Assembly (NCBI RefSeq): GCF_000196515.1
Contig: NC_014248.1
Location: 1,349,501-1,413,500 of the forward strand
DNA length: 64,000 bases
Direction of reading: 5' to 3'
From: 'Nostoc azollae' 0708
Lineage (GTDB): Bacteria > Cyanobacteriota > Cyanobacteriia > Cyanobacteriales > Nostocaceae
Shown: positions 30,523 through 39,005 of the stretch, piece by piece
How positions within the stretch are numbered: the first letter of the stretch is position 1
Layout of the letters: each line of letters starts with the position of its first letter
Translations under genes and position numbers: made by a program
Notes under the pieces: model-generated
Told to the model about the DNA's origin: nothing
The model's database searches: none
Seen by the model: the letters and a program-made list of their open reading frames with translations, nothing else

Positions 30523-33522
30523 TCAAGTTGAATTCTTTCCTGTGATTTGAATATTTTTAGTTCCTTCATTCACCAATAGCGGTAATAAAGCACCACTAGT
30601 AATTACAGCAATATCGACTATATTCAATCGGGTAATCTTCAATAAACCTCGCAACTGTGGCACGGTTAAAGTTAACAACTGAATACCAAAAGAACCTAAA
30701 ATAGCAGCATTTAAATAAGGATTAGGTGGTAATTTTTCTTTGCTAAAAATACTGTGTTTTTCAGAACGACTACTAATAGTATGTAGTAATTGTCCTGATG
30801 TTAAAGTCATAAATGCTAAAGCCCTGGCTTTAGGACTAATACCATATTTAAAAATACCATAACCATAGGCAGCTAAGGTACTAATTGATATAGCAGCAGA
30901 CTCAAATACAATTCTGCCAAAGTCGGTATTTTTAATAATTGGTTCATTGGGATCACGTGGTGGTTGATTTAATACGTCTGGTTCTGGTGCCTCCATAGCT
31001 AAAGAAAGTCCAGGGAAAATATCAGTTACTAAGTTTAACCATAAAAGTTGAATTGCATTTAAAGGTTCACCAATACCGACTGCGGTAGCGGTTATCATCA
31101 CCATGATTTCGCTGAGATTTGTAGCTAGGAGAAAATGGACCGATTTTCTGATGTTGTTGTAAATTGTTCTACCTCGGCTGACAGCAATCATCATTGTTTC
31201 TAATCTGTCATCTTCTAAGATAATATCTGCCACTTCACGGGCAACATCAGTCCCTTCTTTACCCATTGCCACACCGATTTGGGCAGCTTTTAATGCTGGT
31301 GCGTCGTTAATGCCATCACCGGTCATGGAGACGACTTTACCGGATGTCTGCAATGCTTGAACTATTTGTAATTTATTACTGGGACTGATACGGGCAAAAA
31401 CGTCTACTTTGTCGCTGAGTGCTGCTAATGCTTCGGGGGTGAGATTATTGAGGTTGTTGGAGTCGAGAATTTCTAATTGGGTATGTCTATTTAATTCTAA
31501 CTGTTTAGCGATCGCATAAGCTGTAGGACTTTGATCTCCAGTAATCATTACCGTATCTATTCCCGCTTGGTGGAAGTCTGCAATTAATTTTTTTGCACCT
31601 GTTCTCAGAGGATCTGCCATCCCTACCAAACCCAACCAAATTAAATCTGATTCATGATGATTATTGCTGTTGTCACCTTCCTCAATATAACCATAAGCTA
31701 TCCCTAAAACTCGCAAGGCTTTTCCTGCCATGCGATCATTTTCCATGTCCATTTTCTGCCGATCTTCTGCGGTCAAAGGTACTATTTGCCCGCTTTTCAT
31801 CCATCTGTGGCAGATTTGCAAGACTTCCGCAGGATTTCCTTTAACAGCAACCATCTGGTGACAATTATGTGTTGCGTGAATTGTACTCATCAGGTTGCGA
31901 TTTTCCGAACGCAAATTAGTTTGTAATAAGGGATATTTTCCTTTCAATGTAATAACATCTACCCCCGCGCTAATTGCAGTGTAAATCAAGGCATTTTCTG
32001 TTGCTGAACCTGTAACTACATACTCGTCATTTTGTTTACTGACTTCACTTTCATTACAAAGAACTGAAACATGAATTAATTTTAATAATTCATTATAGGT
32101 ATAGGGATTAATCGTTTCTTCACCATCAATAAAGTTACCATTACTTACTTGAATATATTTACTGTTAGTGATAATTTCTACTACCGACATTTTATTTTCT
32201 GTGAGTGTCCCGGTTTTATCTAAACAAATAGTCTGTACCGAACCTAACGCTTCTACTGCATTTAAACTGCGGACAAGAACGTGATTCTTCCGCATATCAC
32301 GAATGCCTAAAGCTAGGGTAGTGATGGCAATTGTCGGTAAGCCTTCGGGAACTGCTGCAACTGCTAAAGATATAGAAGATTGTAACATTGGTAATAAACC
32401 ATATCCTCGTAACATTCCCAAACTAAAGACTAAACCACATAATCCCATGCCGATAAAAACTATTTGACTACCTACTTGATCTAACTGTTTAGCAAGGGGA
32501 GTTTGGATTGTTGTTGCTTCACCAACTAATTGCTGAATTTCGCCCATTTCAGTAAAGTCGCCTGTAGCAACTACCACCGCTAATCCCTTTCCATTGATAA
32601 CTAATGTGCCTTTATAAATCATATTTAAACGATCTGCTAAAGCTACATTTTCACCATTTAAACATGTACTTATTTTAGTTATAGGCAGACTTTCTCCAGT
32701 TAAGGCGGATTCATCAACATTTAAGTTATCCGTTGTAATAATGCGGGCATCTGCGGCAATATAACTACCAGGGTTCAGAACTAAAATGTCTCCTAGAACT
32801 ACATTTTCTGTGGGTATTTCTGTTTGATAGCTATCTCTAATTACCAGAGTTGATTGTTCAGCCCTATTCTTTAGAGAGTTAATAATGCGTTCTGACTGAC
32901 TTTCTGTGGCGTAACCAATTGCAGCATTTAAACCAACTACACCCAAAATTACTACAGCATCAATCATTCCCCCAGTAGCAATAGAAATGCCAGATGCAAT
33001 AACTAGTAAAGCAACTGGTAATGATTTAAACTGATCCAGCAACATAGATAGTTGAGAACGTTTCACTATTGTTGACAACACATTCTTTCCATATTTTTTG
33101 AGGTTATTAGTAGCTGTTTCATTGGATAATCCTGAGATATTTGAGGTATTTAATGATGTTAAAACCTGTTCTACTGCCATCAAATGCCAGTTTTTAGTTT
33201 TTTGCTCTTGCTTGACAGCAAGTTGTCGATCTGTTTTGGCTTTGGCAGTTCTTACTAATTTTTTATTTTTATGGTTAAAACCGGACTCATCTTGGTAATT
33301 AAGTAAGACCTTTCGAATTAAAAATTCTATTTCTTTAGAGCTAATATCCTGATCGAAGATAACCAAGATATTGCTAGTTAATATATTAGCAGAAATATAT
33401 CTTATTTCCGCGAAATTTACAATTGATCGCTCTAAATAACTTTTCAAAGATGGTGAACGATAAAGTTCCTTAATTTTAAATCTAGTTCTCCCTTTGATAC
33501 TCGCGTGTATTGGTTGAATCAC
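30523..33522 (-). CDS. P2-type cation-transporting ATPase with an N-terminal HMA-like domain
   Basis: A membrane pump using ATP to move cations. 999 aa. Residues 1-75 form a ferredoxin-like HMA_2-type domain without a CxxC pair. The P-type core follows, with TGES in the actuator (DESALTGESLPI) and the membrane motif AAVPEGLP (about residue 390), typical of P2 Ca2+-type pumps. The phosphorylation site is DKTGTLT (Asp about 435) and the hinge is MTGDGINDAPALK (about 735). The C-terminal helices are present (WLNLVTDIFPGLSLAMEAPE). The ion is uncertain; PEGL argues for Ca2+ or Mn2+, not heavy metals. It overlaps the upstream gene by 41 bp, so translation is coupled. Confidence 0.88.
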   Translation of the reverse strand: MIQPIHASIKGRTRFKIKELYRSPSLKSYLERSIVNFAEIRYISANILTSNILVIFDQDISSKEIEFLIRKVLLNYQDESGFNHKNKKLVRTAKAKTDRQLAVKQEQKTKNWHLMAVEQVLTSLNTSNISGLSNETATNNLKKYGKNVLSTIVKRSQLSMLLDQFKSLPVALLVIASGISIATGGMIDAVVILGVVGLNAAIGYATESQSERIINSLKNRAEQSTLVIRDSYQTEIPTENVVLGDILVLNPGSYIAADARIITTDNLNVDESALTGESLPITKISTCLNGENVALADRLNMIYKGTLVINGKGLAVVVATGDFTEMGEIQQLVGEATTIQTPLAKQLDQVGSQIVFIGMGLCGLVFSLGMLRGYGLLPMLQSSISLAVAAVPEGLPTIAITTLALGIRDMRKNHVLVRSLNAVEALGSVQTICLDKTGTLTENKMSVVEIITNSKYIQVSNGNFIDGEETINPYTYNELLKLIHVSVLCNESEVSKQNDEYVVTGSATENALIYTAISAGVDVITLKGKYPLLQTNLRSENRNLMSTIHATHNCHQMVAVKGNPAEVLQICHRWMKSGQIVPLTAEDRQKMDMENDRMAGKALRVLGIAYGYIEEGDNSNNHHESDLIWLGLVGMADPLRTGAKKLIADFHQAGIDTVMITGDQSPTAYAIAKQLELNRHTQLEILDSNNLNNLTPEALAALSDKVDVFARISPSNKLQIVQALQTSGKVVSMTGDGINDAPALKAAQIGVAMGKEGTDVAREVADIILEDDRLETMMIAVSRGRTIYNNIRKSVHFLLATNLSEIMVMITATAVGIGEPLNAIQLLWLNLVTDIFPGLSLAMEAPEPDVLNQPPRDPNEPIIKNTDFGRIVFESAAISISTLAAYGYGIFKYGISPKARALAFMTLTSGQLLHTISSRSEKHSIFSKEKLPPNPYLNAAILGSFGIQLLTLTVPQLRGLLKITRLNIVDIAVITSGALLPLLVNEGTKNIQITGKNST

Positions 33523-34066
33523 TACTCTGTTGCTCCTGAAATTCCATTGGAACAGTATTAATTGATAAGTTCGTTAATTTCTGTTTATCCTCATAATTGA
33601 GTCTTGTAAAAATATCAAAAGCATACCAAGCTAGTATATACCAAGGCATTTGATCCAGTTCAAGTCCTTTTGTGAACAGTTGTCTAACGGAAAGTAAAGC
33701 AATTCCTAGAGGTAATATCACCCGGAAATCAGCAATACCACTTGTCATTCTCCCCACATCAGTATTTATATCAGATATTAGATTGATAAAATCTTGAGCT
33801 ACTTCTGACTTAGCATTTGTGTCATGATTTGGGTAAGTTATAGACCTAAAACCATCTGGTTTTTCTTTTCTAGCATCAGCTGTTGCTTTTTCAAATACTT
33901 CCCCTATTTCTGCAACTGCATCCTTAAACTTTTCAGACAGAATAATACTATCTTTAATAGTATTTTCAACTATAGGTTGTTTCACTGCTGACGCAATAGG
34001 TAAAATTAGTGGTGAAAAAACTATTGCTGTCAAACCTTCAAAAATTGTGTCTAATGTAGATGCCAT
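33482..34066 (-). CDS. Hypothetical membrane-associated protein, first gene of the ATPase-metK operon
   Basis: 194 aa. The N-terminus is hydrophobic (LTAIVFSPLILPIASAVKQP), followed by an amphipathic helix (FKDAVAEIGEVFEKATADA) like that of DUF5132 proteins. The C-terminal half holds FRVILPLGIALLSVRQLFTK and MPWYILAWYAFDIFTRL. This tail resembles those encoded beside HMA-domain P-type ATPases in several cyanobacteria. Its reading frame overlaps the ATPase start by 41 bp, which suggests a partner or assembly role. It is intact. Confidence 0.6.
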   Translation of the reverse strand: MASTLDTIFEGLTAIVFSPLILPIASAVKQPIVENTIKDSIILSEKFKDAVAEIGEVFEKATADARKEKPDGFRSITYPNHDTNAKSEVAQDFINLISDINTDVGRMTSGIADFRVILPLGIALLSVRQLFTKGLELDQMPWYILAWYAFDIFTRLNYEDKQKLTNLSINTVPMEFQEQQSSDSTNTREYQREN

Positions 34067-34366
34067 TTTTAATCTCCATCCATTATCGTCACATGTACTC
34101 CCTTTCTTTATTAATATAATTAAAAATAACCTTTCCCTCAGCCTTAAGTTACAGAATTATTGAGTCACGAATAACCAAAATGAATCCTATGGGTATACAA
34201 ATATTTCTTTGGTTATATACCATCCAGGTGATTTATTGAGGAATTATACCTTTAGATTCATGTAATACTAATCTGAAAATATTCATATTAAATTAAAAAA
34301 GATAGTTAATAACTAGTAAATCTGGTTTTGCTCCTCAACCCTTATTTATTTACTTTAAATAGCTCC
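34067..34366. other. Divergent intergenic region
   Basis: 300 bp between two divergent genes, AT-rich, presumably holding both promoters. No clear operator or riboswitch was seen. Confidence 0.4.
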
Positions 34367-34828
34367 ATGACAAACTCAAAAGACCTTAATCAACAAATTG
34401 ATCAGTTACGTACACTGATTAGAGACATTGAATATGCAATGTTAACCACAGTCGATGATGATGGTAGTCTGCATAGTCGTCCCATGTCTATCTTTAGTGA
34501 TATTGATGCTGATGGTACACTTTGGTTTTTTACCTCTGCTGATTCCCATAAAGTATTTGAAATTGAACGTCGTCAACAGGTGAATATAAGTCTATCTTCA
34601 CCTGATAAACAGCGATACATTTCTATGTTAGGTATAGCAGAACTAGTAAGAGATAGAAATGAATTACAAGAAAAATGGCAACCAAAATTACAAACTTGGT
34701 TTCCTCAAGGACTAGATGAACCTAATCTGGCTTTGCTGAAAGTGAATATCAGTAAAGCAGATTATTGGGATAGTCCATCTAGTTCTAGATCACAAATCAT
34801 TAATTTGTTAGAAGTTGCACACCGTTAA
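34367..34828 (+). CDS. Pyridoxamine 5'-phosphate oxidase-like (general stress protein 26 type) flavin-binding protein
   Basis: Split-barrel FMN-binding fold. The start is taken at ATG 34367 (MTNSKDLNQQIDQLRTLI), giving 153 aa. Key parts: IEYAMLTTVDDDGSLHSRPM (barrel strand with SRPM), DGTLWFFTSADSHKVFEI, VNISLSSPDKQRYISMLGIA, and ADYWDSPSS near the end. This is the wording of the GSP26 family, linked to stress but of unsettled reaction. It is intact and divergent from the ATPase operon. Confidence 0.8.
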   Translation: MTNSKDLNQQIDQLRTLIRDIEYAMLTTVDDDGSLHSRPMSIFSDIDADGTLWFFTSADSHKVFEIERRQQVNISLSSPDKQRYISMLGIAELVRDRNELQEKWQPKLQTWFPQGLDEPNLALLKVNISKADYWDSPSSSRSQIINLLEVAHR

Positions 34829-34946
34829 TTTAAATTCAAAATGTCTCCTTCGGAGACGCTACGTGAACAAGATTTAAAATAAATCCTTTGGATCTGTCAT
34901 TGGATTTTTGAGGATTTGTATGGGGAAATTGTTGGAAAACTGAATC

Positions 34947-35519
34947 ATGAAAAAACAACCCATGGTCATGGTAGTTCTGTTAACAGCCAGCATATTTACC
35001 ATTACTTCTGGACACAAAATTGCTTTATCTCAGCCAAATTTAATACACATTCAATTGACTCAAAACAATGTGAGGTAAAGAGAACAACAATTGATAACTA
35101 AAGTTGCTCAGGGGAATTTAGCTGAGATTGAATTAGGACGATTAGGGGAATAAAAGGCTGAAAGTAATAAGGTGAAGGAATTTGGACGAATTATGGTGAC
35201 ATAATTATACGCGACTAAATCAAGAACTTCAAGACTTGGCTAACCAAAAAGGTGCTACTTTTGCTTCAGATATTGGTAAAGAAAATAAAAGAATAAAAAC
35301 CAATTTAGAAAGGTTATCTGGTGCTGATTTTGATAGAGCATACATCTAGCAGATGGTAGCAGATCATAACGAAGATATTGCTTTATATCGTCGTCAATCT
35401 TAACAAATTGATGATAAAGATTTGAAAAATTGGGCAGCAGAAAATTTGCCTCTTTTGCAAGAATATTTACGTTTAGGTCGTTCTATTCAAGAGAATCTCA
35501 CAGGAAGTGGTAGAAAATG
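34947..35519 (+). pseudogene. DUF4142 secreted protein (broken)
   Basis: It begins MKKQPMVMVVLLTASIFTIT, a signal peptide. In changing frames it continues ITKVAQGNLAEIELGRL, KAESNKVKEFGRIMV, NQELQDLANQKGATFASDIG and NLERLSGADFDRAYI, then MVADHNEDIALYRRQS and PLLQEYLRLGRSIQENL. This is the complete DUF4142 order (ferritin-like four-helix fold, periplasmic). At least four stops or frame slips occur. Confidence 0.75.
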
Positions 35520-35589
35520 AGGAAGACAGAAGCAATAATTTCTGTAGTTTGTAGTTAGCACGAAAGCACTGACTACAAACTTTTATTTT

Positions 35590-35814
35590 TTATTCTTTCT
35601 TATTTGGTATTACTTGCCGTTCACTTTGGGGATCATCTTTTCCGATGTGCTGAATTAAGCTTCTTCCCATTTCTACAGAGGCAATAATTAATTGCTGTTC
35701 CATATTTCCATACCCTCCTTCATCACTAAGTTGGGGGTAAATATAGGGATTAGATAGCATTGCAGCCAGCAATTGAGATGCAGTTCTTTTCAATTTATCA
35801 GTGTATTCATGCAC
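35590..35814 (-). CDS. Small conserved hypothetical protein
   Basis: 74 aa: MHEYTDKLKRTASQLLAAML, SNPYIYPQLSDEGGYG, QQLIIASVEMGRSLIQHIG. Short proteins of this wording occur in Nostocales; the function is unknown. The frame is undamaged. It lies directly downstream of the broken ribosome-associated protein on the same strand. Confidence 0.55.
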   Translation of the reverse strand: MHEYTDKLKRTASQLLAAMLSNPYIYPQLSDEGGYGNMEQQLIIASVEMGRSLIQHIGKDDPQSERQVIPNKKE

Positions 35815-35824
35815 CTATTCCTGT

Positions 35825-36450
35825 CAATCTAAGGGCGTTTCAATCAGAGTTTCTGAGGATTTACCAGCACGTACACCAGGTTTGTCAACTATTTTTACGG
35901 TGCTTGCTTGGGGTCATTCTTCACCTTGTTCTAGAGAAAAATTCACACCAGTCCCAATTTCTAAACGATTAAAGTCATTATGTAAAATGCTATTTTTTGT
36001 GGTGGAAGTATATTTCTCGACCATCTAAAGTTTTTAAGAAACCATAGCCATCTTCTCGAAATAACTTAGTTACAAAAGCTGTAGTTTCTTGTGCTTCTGG
36101 ATATCTGTTAGCTTGCTCAGTAGCACATTGAAGTTGAGTGTTTTAGCCAACTGATGACGCATGGCATCAAAGGTTTCTCTAATTACCACTTCTAGTGGCT
36201 GATATTGAATACCTTCATCGGGATTTTTTTCTGCTGCCAGTTCATGACCAGGGGGAACTGTGAGATCAATTTTGACTCGATAAGGAGAACTAGCCCGAGG
36301 TCAGTCATGTATTTCTTTAAAAGAAATATGACAGCTATTGATGTAATTACAAATATGCTCTAATTTGGCTATTTTTTTATGCACTAAATAATCAGTTGCT
36401 TCTGATTTTTCTAGATTACCATAGGTGATTCCTGGAGGAATCTTCATGCT
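35825..36450 (-). pseudogene. Ribosome-associated (HPF/RaiA-like) protein fused to a cold-shock-like domain, broken
   Basis: The minus strand reads PPGITYGNLEKSEATDYLVH and KKIAKLEHICNYINSCHISF, then after a stop SSPYRVKIDLTVPPGHELAA, the S30EA/HPF fold. VVIRETFDAMRHQL follows, then in other frames FVTKLFREDGYGFLKTLDGR, EIYFHHK, ILHNDFNRLEIGTGVNFSLE, a cold-shock-like beta barrel. Two-domain proteins of this type occur widely in cyanobacteria. Several stops show decay. Confidence 0.7.
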
Positions 36451-36690
36451 CTTCTCATCCAAATATAGATGGGCAATATGATTTAAATAGTGAGATTTAG
36501 CATAATAAGTACTGTAGAGCCATAAATTTTCGCTGTTCTTATCATTACCTAATTTTAGCTAAGTAAAAAATTCTTAATATCTAAGTAAAGTCAAGATATT
36601 TTTTAATCTATGTATATACCATTATAAAAATTATATTTACTTTATACTAAAAACAATTATCATAATTGATTTTAAGTTTCAATTGTTAAG

Positions 36691-36820
36691 TAAGTAGGTG
36701 GGCGGAAAAATTCATAACTATGTCATGGCGAATGCAGCAAAGGAGAATCAAGCAATCCCAAGGGTTTCAAGTAATTTACATCTTGTTACATAGTTATGTT
36801 TATTTGTGTCTACCTACTTA
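36691..36820. repeat. MITE-like element, 130 bp
   Basis: 32-bp imperfect inverted repeats: TAAGTAGGT...CATAACTATG at 36691-36722 and the complement at 36789-36820. There is no coding capacity. It is probably a non-autonomous derivative of an IS. Confidence 0.75.
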
Positions 36821-36967
36821 GTCGTGCAAAATAAACTGCATATTTAGGAGAGGGAACAGAAAAAAATACAGAGATTTCTGGTTTTAAGAAAATGTGCAAT
36901 TAATTTTGCTCAGGTACTTATCTATAAATTCTCAGTTTATGAAGTGCTAACTTGTTAGAGTGATTCC

Positions 36968-37107
36968 GGACTTACGCAACTGGCATATCATTACAGTGCG
37001 TCAGATGCCGAAAATCTTCTGTTGATATTAAGCATCTGTTGATATTAAGCAATTTATTAGGTCTGACGCACCCTAGAAGAGAGTTGATTGTGACACTTGC
37101 GTAGTCC
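36968..37107. repeat. MITE-like element with GGACTTACGCAA ends
   Basis: The ends GGACTTACGCAACTG and (complement) GGACTACGCAAGTG are related to the ends of the IS in cas12k (AGGACTTACGCA). Inside are an inner inverted repeat (GTGCGTCAGA/TCTGACGCAC) and two adjacent copies of the 17-mer TCTGTTGATATTAAGCA (37018-37034, 37035-37051). Confidence 0.72.
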
Positions 37108-37146
37108 TATGATTAAGTCTTTAATTTGAGCCAAGCCCTCACTGAA

Positions 37147-37225
37147 CCGCCCCCTAACCCCCAATTCTGGGAGGAGAGGAAAAGAATTTTCAAAGTCCCC
37201 CATAATTGGGGGATTTAGGGGGCGA
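37147..37225. repeat. CCCCCTAACCCCC-type extragenic inverted repeat
   Basis: CCGCCCCCTAACCCCCAATT pairs with AATTGGGGGATTTAGGGGGC across about 35 bp. This C-rich dispersed repeat is frequent in Nostocales. Placed after the glycosyltransferase gene, it may also act as a terminator. Confidence 0.65.
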
Positions 37226-37302
37226 AATAGGCTCAAACGAAGATAGATAGGACTTGTGTGTACACGGTAGCTGTAAATAGGGGGTGAGGGGATTAAATCT
37301 TC

Positions 37303-38583
37303 TTAAGCCGCAAGAATCTGAGTTTGGTTTTGATATTGTTCTGCTGCTTGCATCATCAGCCGCAGATAAAGCTGAGATAGTCGAGAACCCACACTATTCC
37401 AGCTAAAAGCAATTTCTACCCGTTCGCGTCCAGCTACACCTAACTCGTCACGCCAAGATGGATTAGCAAGTATGCGGTCAATAGCTGCTGCAAAAGCTAC
37501 GTCGTTTTTGGGAGGGGCGAGTAAACCTGTAACCTCTGGTACAATTGTAAATTGCAACCCACGGACATCACTAGCAACAACGGGAGTCTGACTAGCCATT
37601 GCTTCAATAGCCACTAAACCAAAGGGTTCGTAGTGACTAGGAACAACGCAGACATCAGCAGCACTGTAATAGTAAGGGAGGACGCTATGATCTAGGCGAC
37701 CGGGAAAGATGGTTATATCTTCCAGTCCTAGTTCTGCAACAATGGTGGTAATACGATCGCGTTCCATTCCATCAATGTAACCAGGACAACTACCACCACC
37801 AATTACCAGTTTCACCTTTCCCTCATCTCTAAACGTGGACTGGGCAACGGCTTTTACCAGAGTGTCAATTCCTTTACGCTGATCAAAACGCCCAACATAA
37901 AAAACCATTTTGGCATCAGGGGTAATTCCTAGCTTTTCCCTAGCCTCTAACCTGGGAAGTCCACCAAATTTCTGAAGATCAGTACCACAGGGAATCATTT
38001 CTGTCCGTCCGTTGTAAGAAACTAGTATTCGCAGATGCTTCTGTTCCTGGGGACTGGTAGCAACCACACAGTCTACTGTTTCCAAACAAGCTTGTTCCAC
38101 TGCTAACCTTTGGATAGCAATCACGGGAATATGACCCACACTTCTGTATTTAACTGCCCCTAGAGAGTGGTAAGTATGCACTTGAATCAGTGGTTGACGT
38201 TTTTTCAGTTCCATACCCACCCAAGCAGATAACCAGTAGTTGGTATGCACTATGGGATAATATAATCCTTGCTGCTGTTGGAATTTTTGAAATTCCGCTA
38301 GAAATTCTGGTAGATAGTCAAACAAATGATCTCGCCCAATAAACTCTGCAGGCCCAGTGTTTAACCGAATGGTGCGACAGTTGGGATGATGGGGTACTAT
38401 TGTTGTCTGTCTCGGACAACTGCGACGAGTGAACATATCCATTTGCCAACCCTGTTCAGCCAAAGCCATACCTACTTGATGCACATAAACATTCTGACCC
38501 CCAGCTTCCTCTTGACCAATTTTTGCAGATGGATCACCATCAACGGAAATAAGCGCAACCCGATTTTGTGTAGTCTGGAACAT
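37303..38583 (-). CDS. GT4 glycosyltransferase, sucrose-phosphate-synthase-like
   Basis: Retaining GT-B glycosyltransferase. The preferred start is ATG 38583 (MFQTTQNRVALISVDGDP); the frame extends six codons upstream. About 426 aa. The N-terminal domain has EEAGGQNVYVHQVGMALAEQ (sugar-phosphate or acceptor loop as in SPS), HTNYWLSAWVG and VHTYHSLGAVKYRS. The C-terminal domain has FYVGRFDQRKGIDTLVKAV and the nucleotide-sugar site PSHYEPFGLVAIEAMASQTP with the family ExxxxxxxE glutamates. These features match the small cyanobacterial SPS-type enzymes of Anabaena. The substrate (UDP-glucose plus fructose-6-P) is inferred. It is intact. Confidence 0.8.
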   Translation of the reverse strand: MFQTTQNRVALISVDGDPSAKIGQEEAGGQNVYVHQVGMALAEQGWQMDMFTRRSCPRQTTIVPHHPNCRTIRLNTGPAEFIGRDHLFDYLPEFLAEFQKFQQQQGLYYPIVHTNYWLSAWVGMELKKRQPLIQVHTYHSLGAVKYRSVGHIPVIAIQRLAVEQACLETVDCVVATSPQEQKHLRILVSYNGRTEMIPCGTDLQKFGGLPRLEAREKLGITPDAKMVFYVGRFDQRKGIDTLVKAVAQSTFRDEGKVKLVIGGGSCPGYIDGMERDRITTIVAELGLEDITIFPGRLDHSVLPYYYSAADVCVVPSHYEPFGLVAIEAMASQTPVVASDVRGLQFTIVPEVTGLLAPPKNDVAFAAAIDRILANPSWRDELGVAGRERVEIAFSWNSVGSRLSQLYLRLMMQAAEQYQNQTQILAA

Positions 38584-39005
38584 AGTTGAGTTTCTCCTCA
38601 AGGCAACTAATCCTGCCGCAGACGCTAGAATTGAACTTATAATTATTATTTCCTCAAAGGTCGAGGGCAGGTAAAACGAAGCGCAAAGTTACCAGCCAAG
38701 GATACTAACGAGAACAGGACATTACTTGTAATAATGTTGCTCGTTCAGTCTCCTCTCAATGCCGACGAAGTTAGCTGACGGGCTAGAACTGAGAGATGTT
38801 CTTCTTGTCTGGATTTTGGATTTCAAATTCCGAAATCTATAAAGATTAGCCCCAAATATGGTTCCTCCGCTTCCAGTTACCCTAATATATAGTTTAGGGA
38901 TTGGCATTAGGCAGACTGATTAATTATCCTTGACAATATAACAGGTCATTTCCAAGGGGTTAAGGGGTGTATGGAAAAAAAATATGTCATTGATTATACA
39001 TCCTA
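38584..39005 (-). other. Leader region upstream of the glycosyltransferase, possibly structured
   Basis: A 400-bp gap between ilvA and the glycosyltransferase. On the minus strand CTCTCAGTTCTAGCCCG and GGCATTGAGAGGAGACTG can pair through CTCTCA/TGAGAG around 38795-38752. GC content is higher than in the flanking AT-rich DNA. I do not recognise a known riboswitch. Confidence 0.3.

Noticed and set aside
37147-37225. C-rich inverted repeat as a riboswitch or CRISPR unit
   Set aside because: It is a well-known type of dispersed extragenic repeat in Nostocales, a single copy here with no aptamer features.
38584-39005. Glutamine or SAM riboswitch upstream of the glycosyltransferase
   Set aside because: The conserved core sequences of those riboswitches were not found; only a short local pairing is visible.
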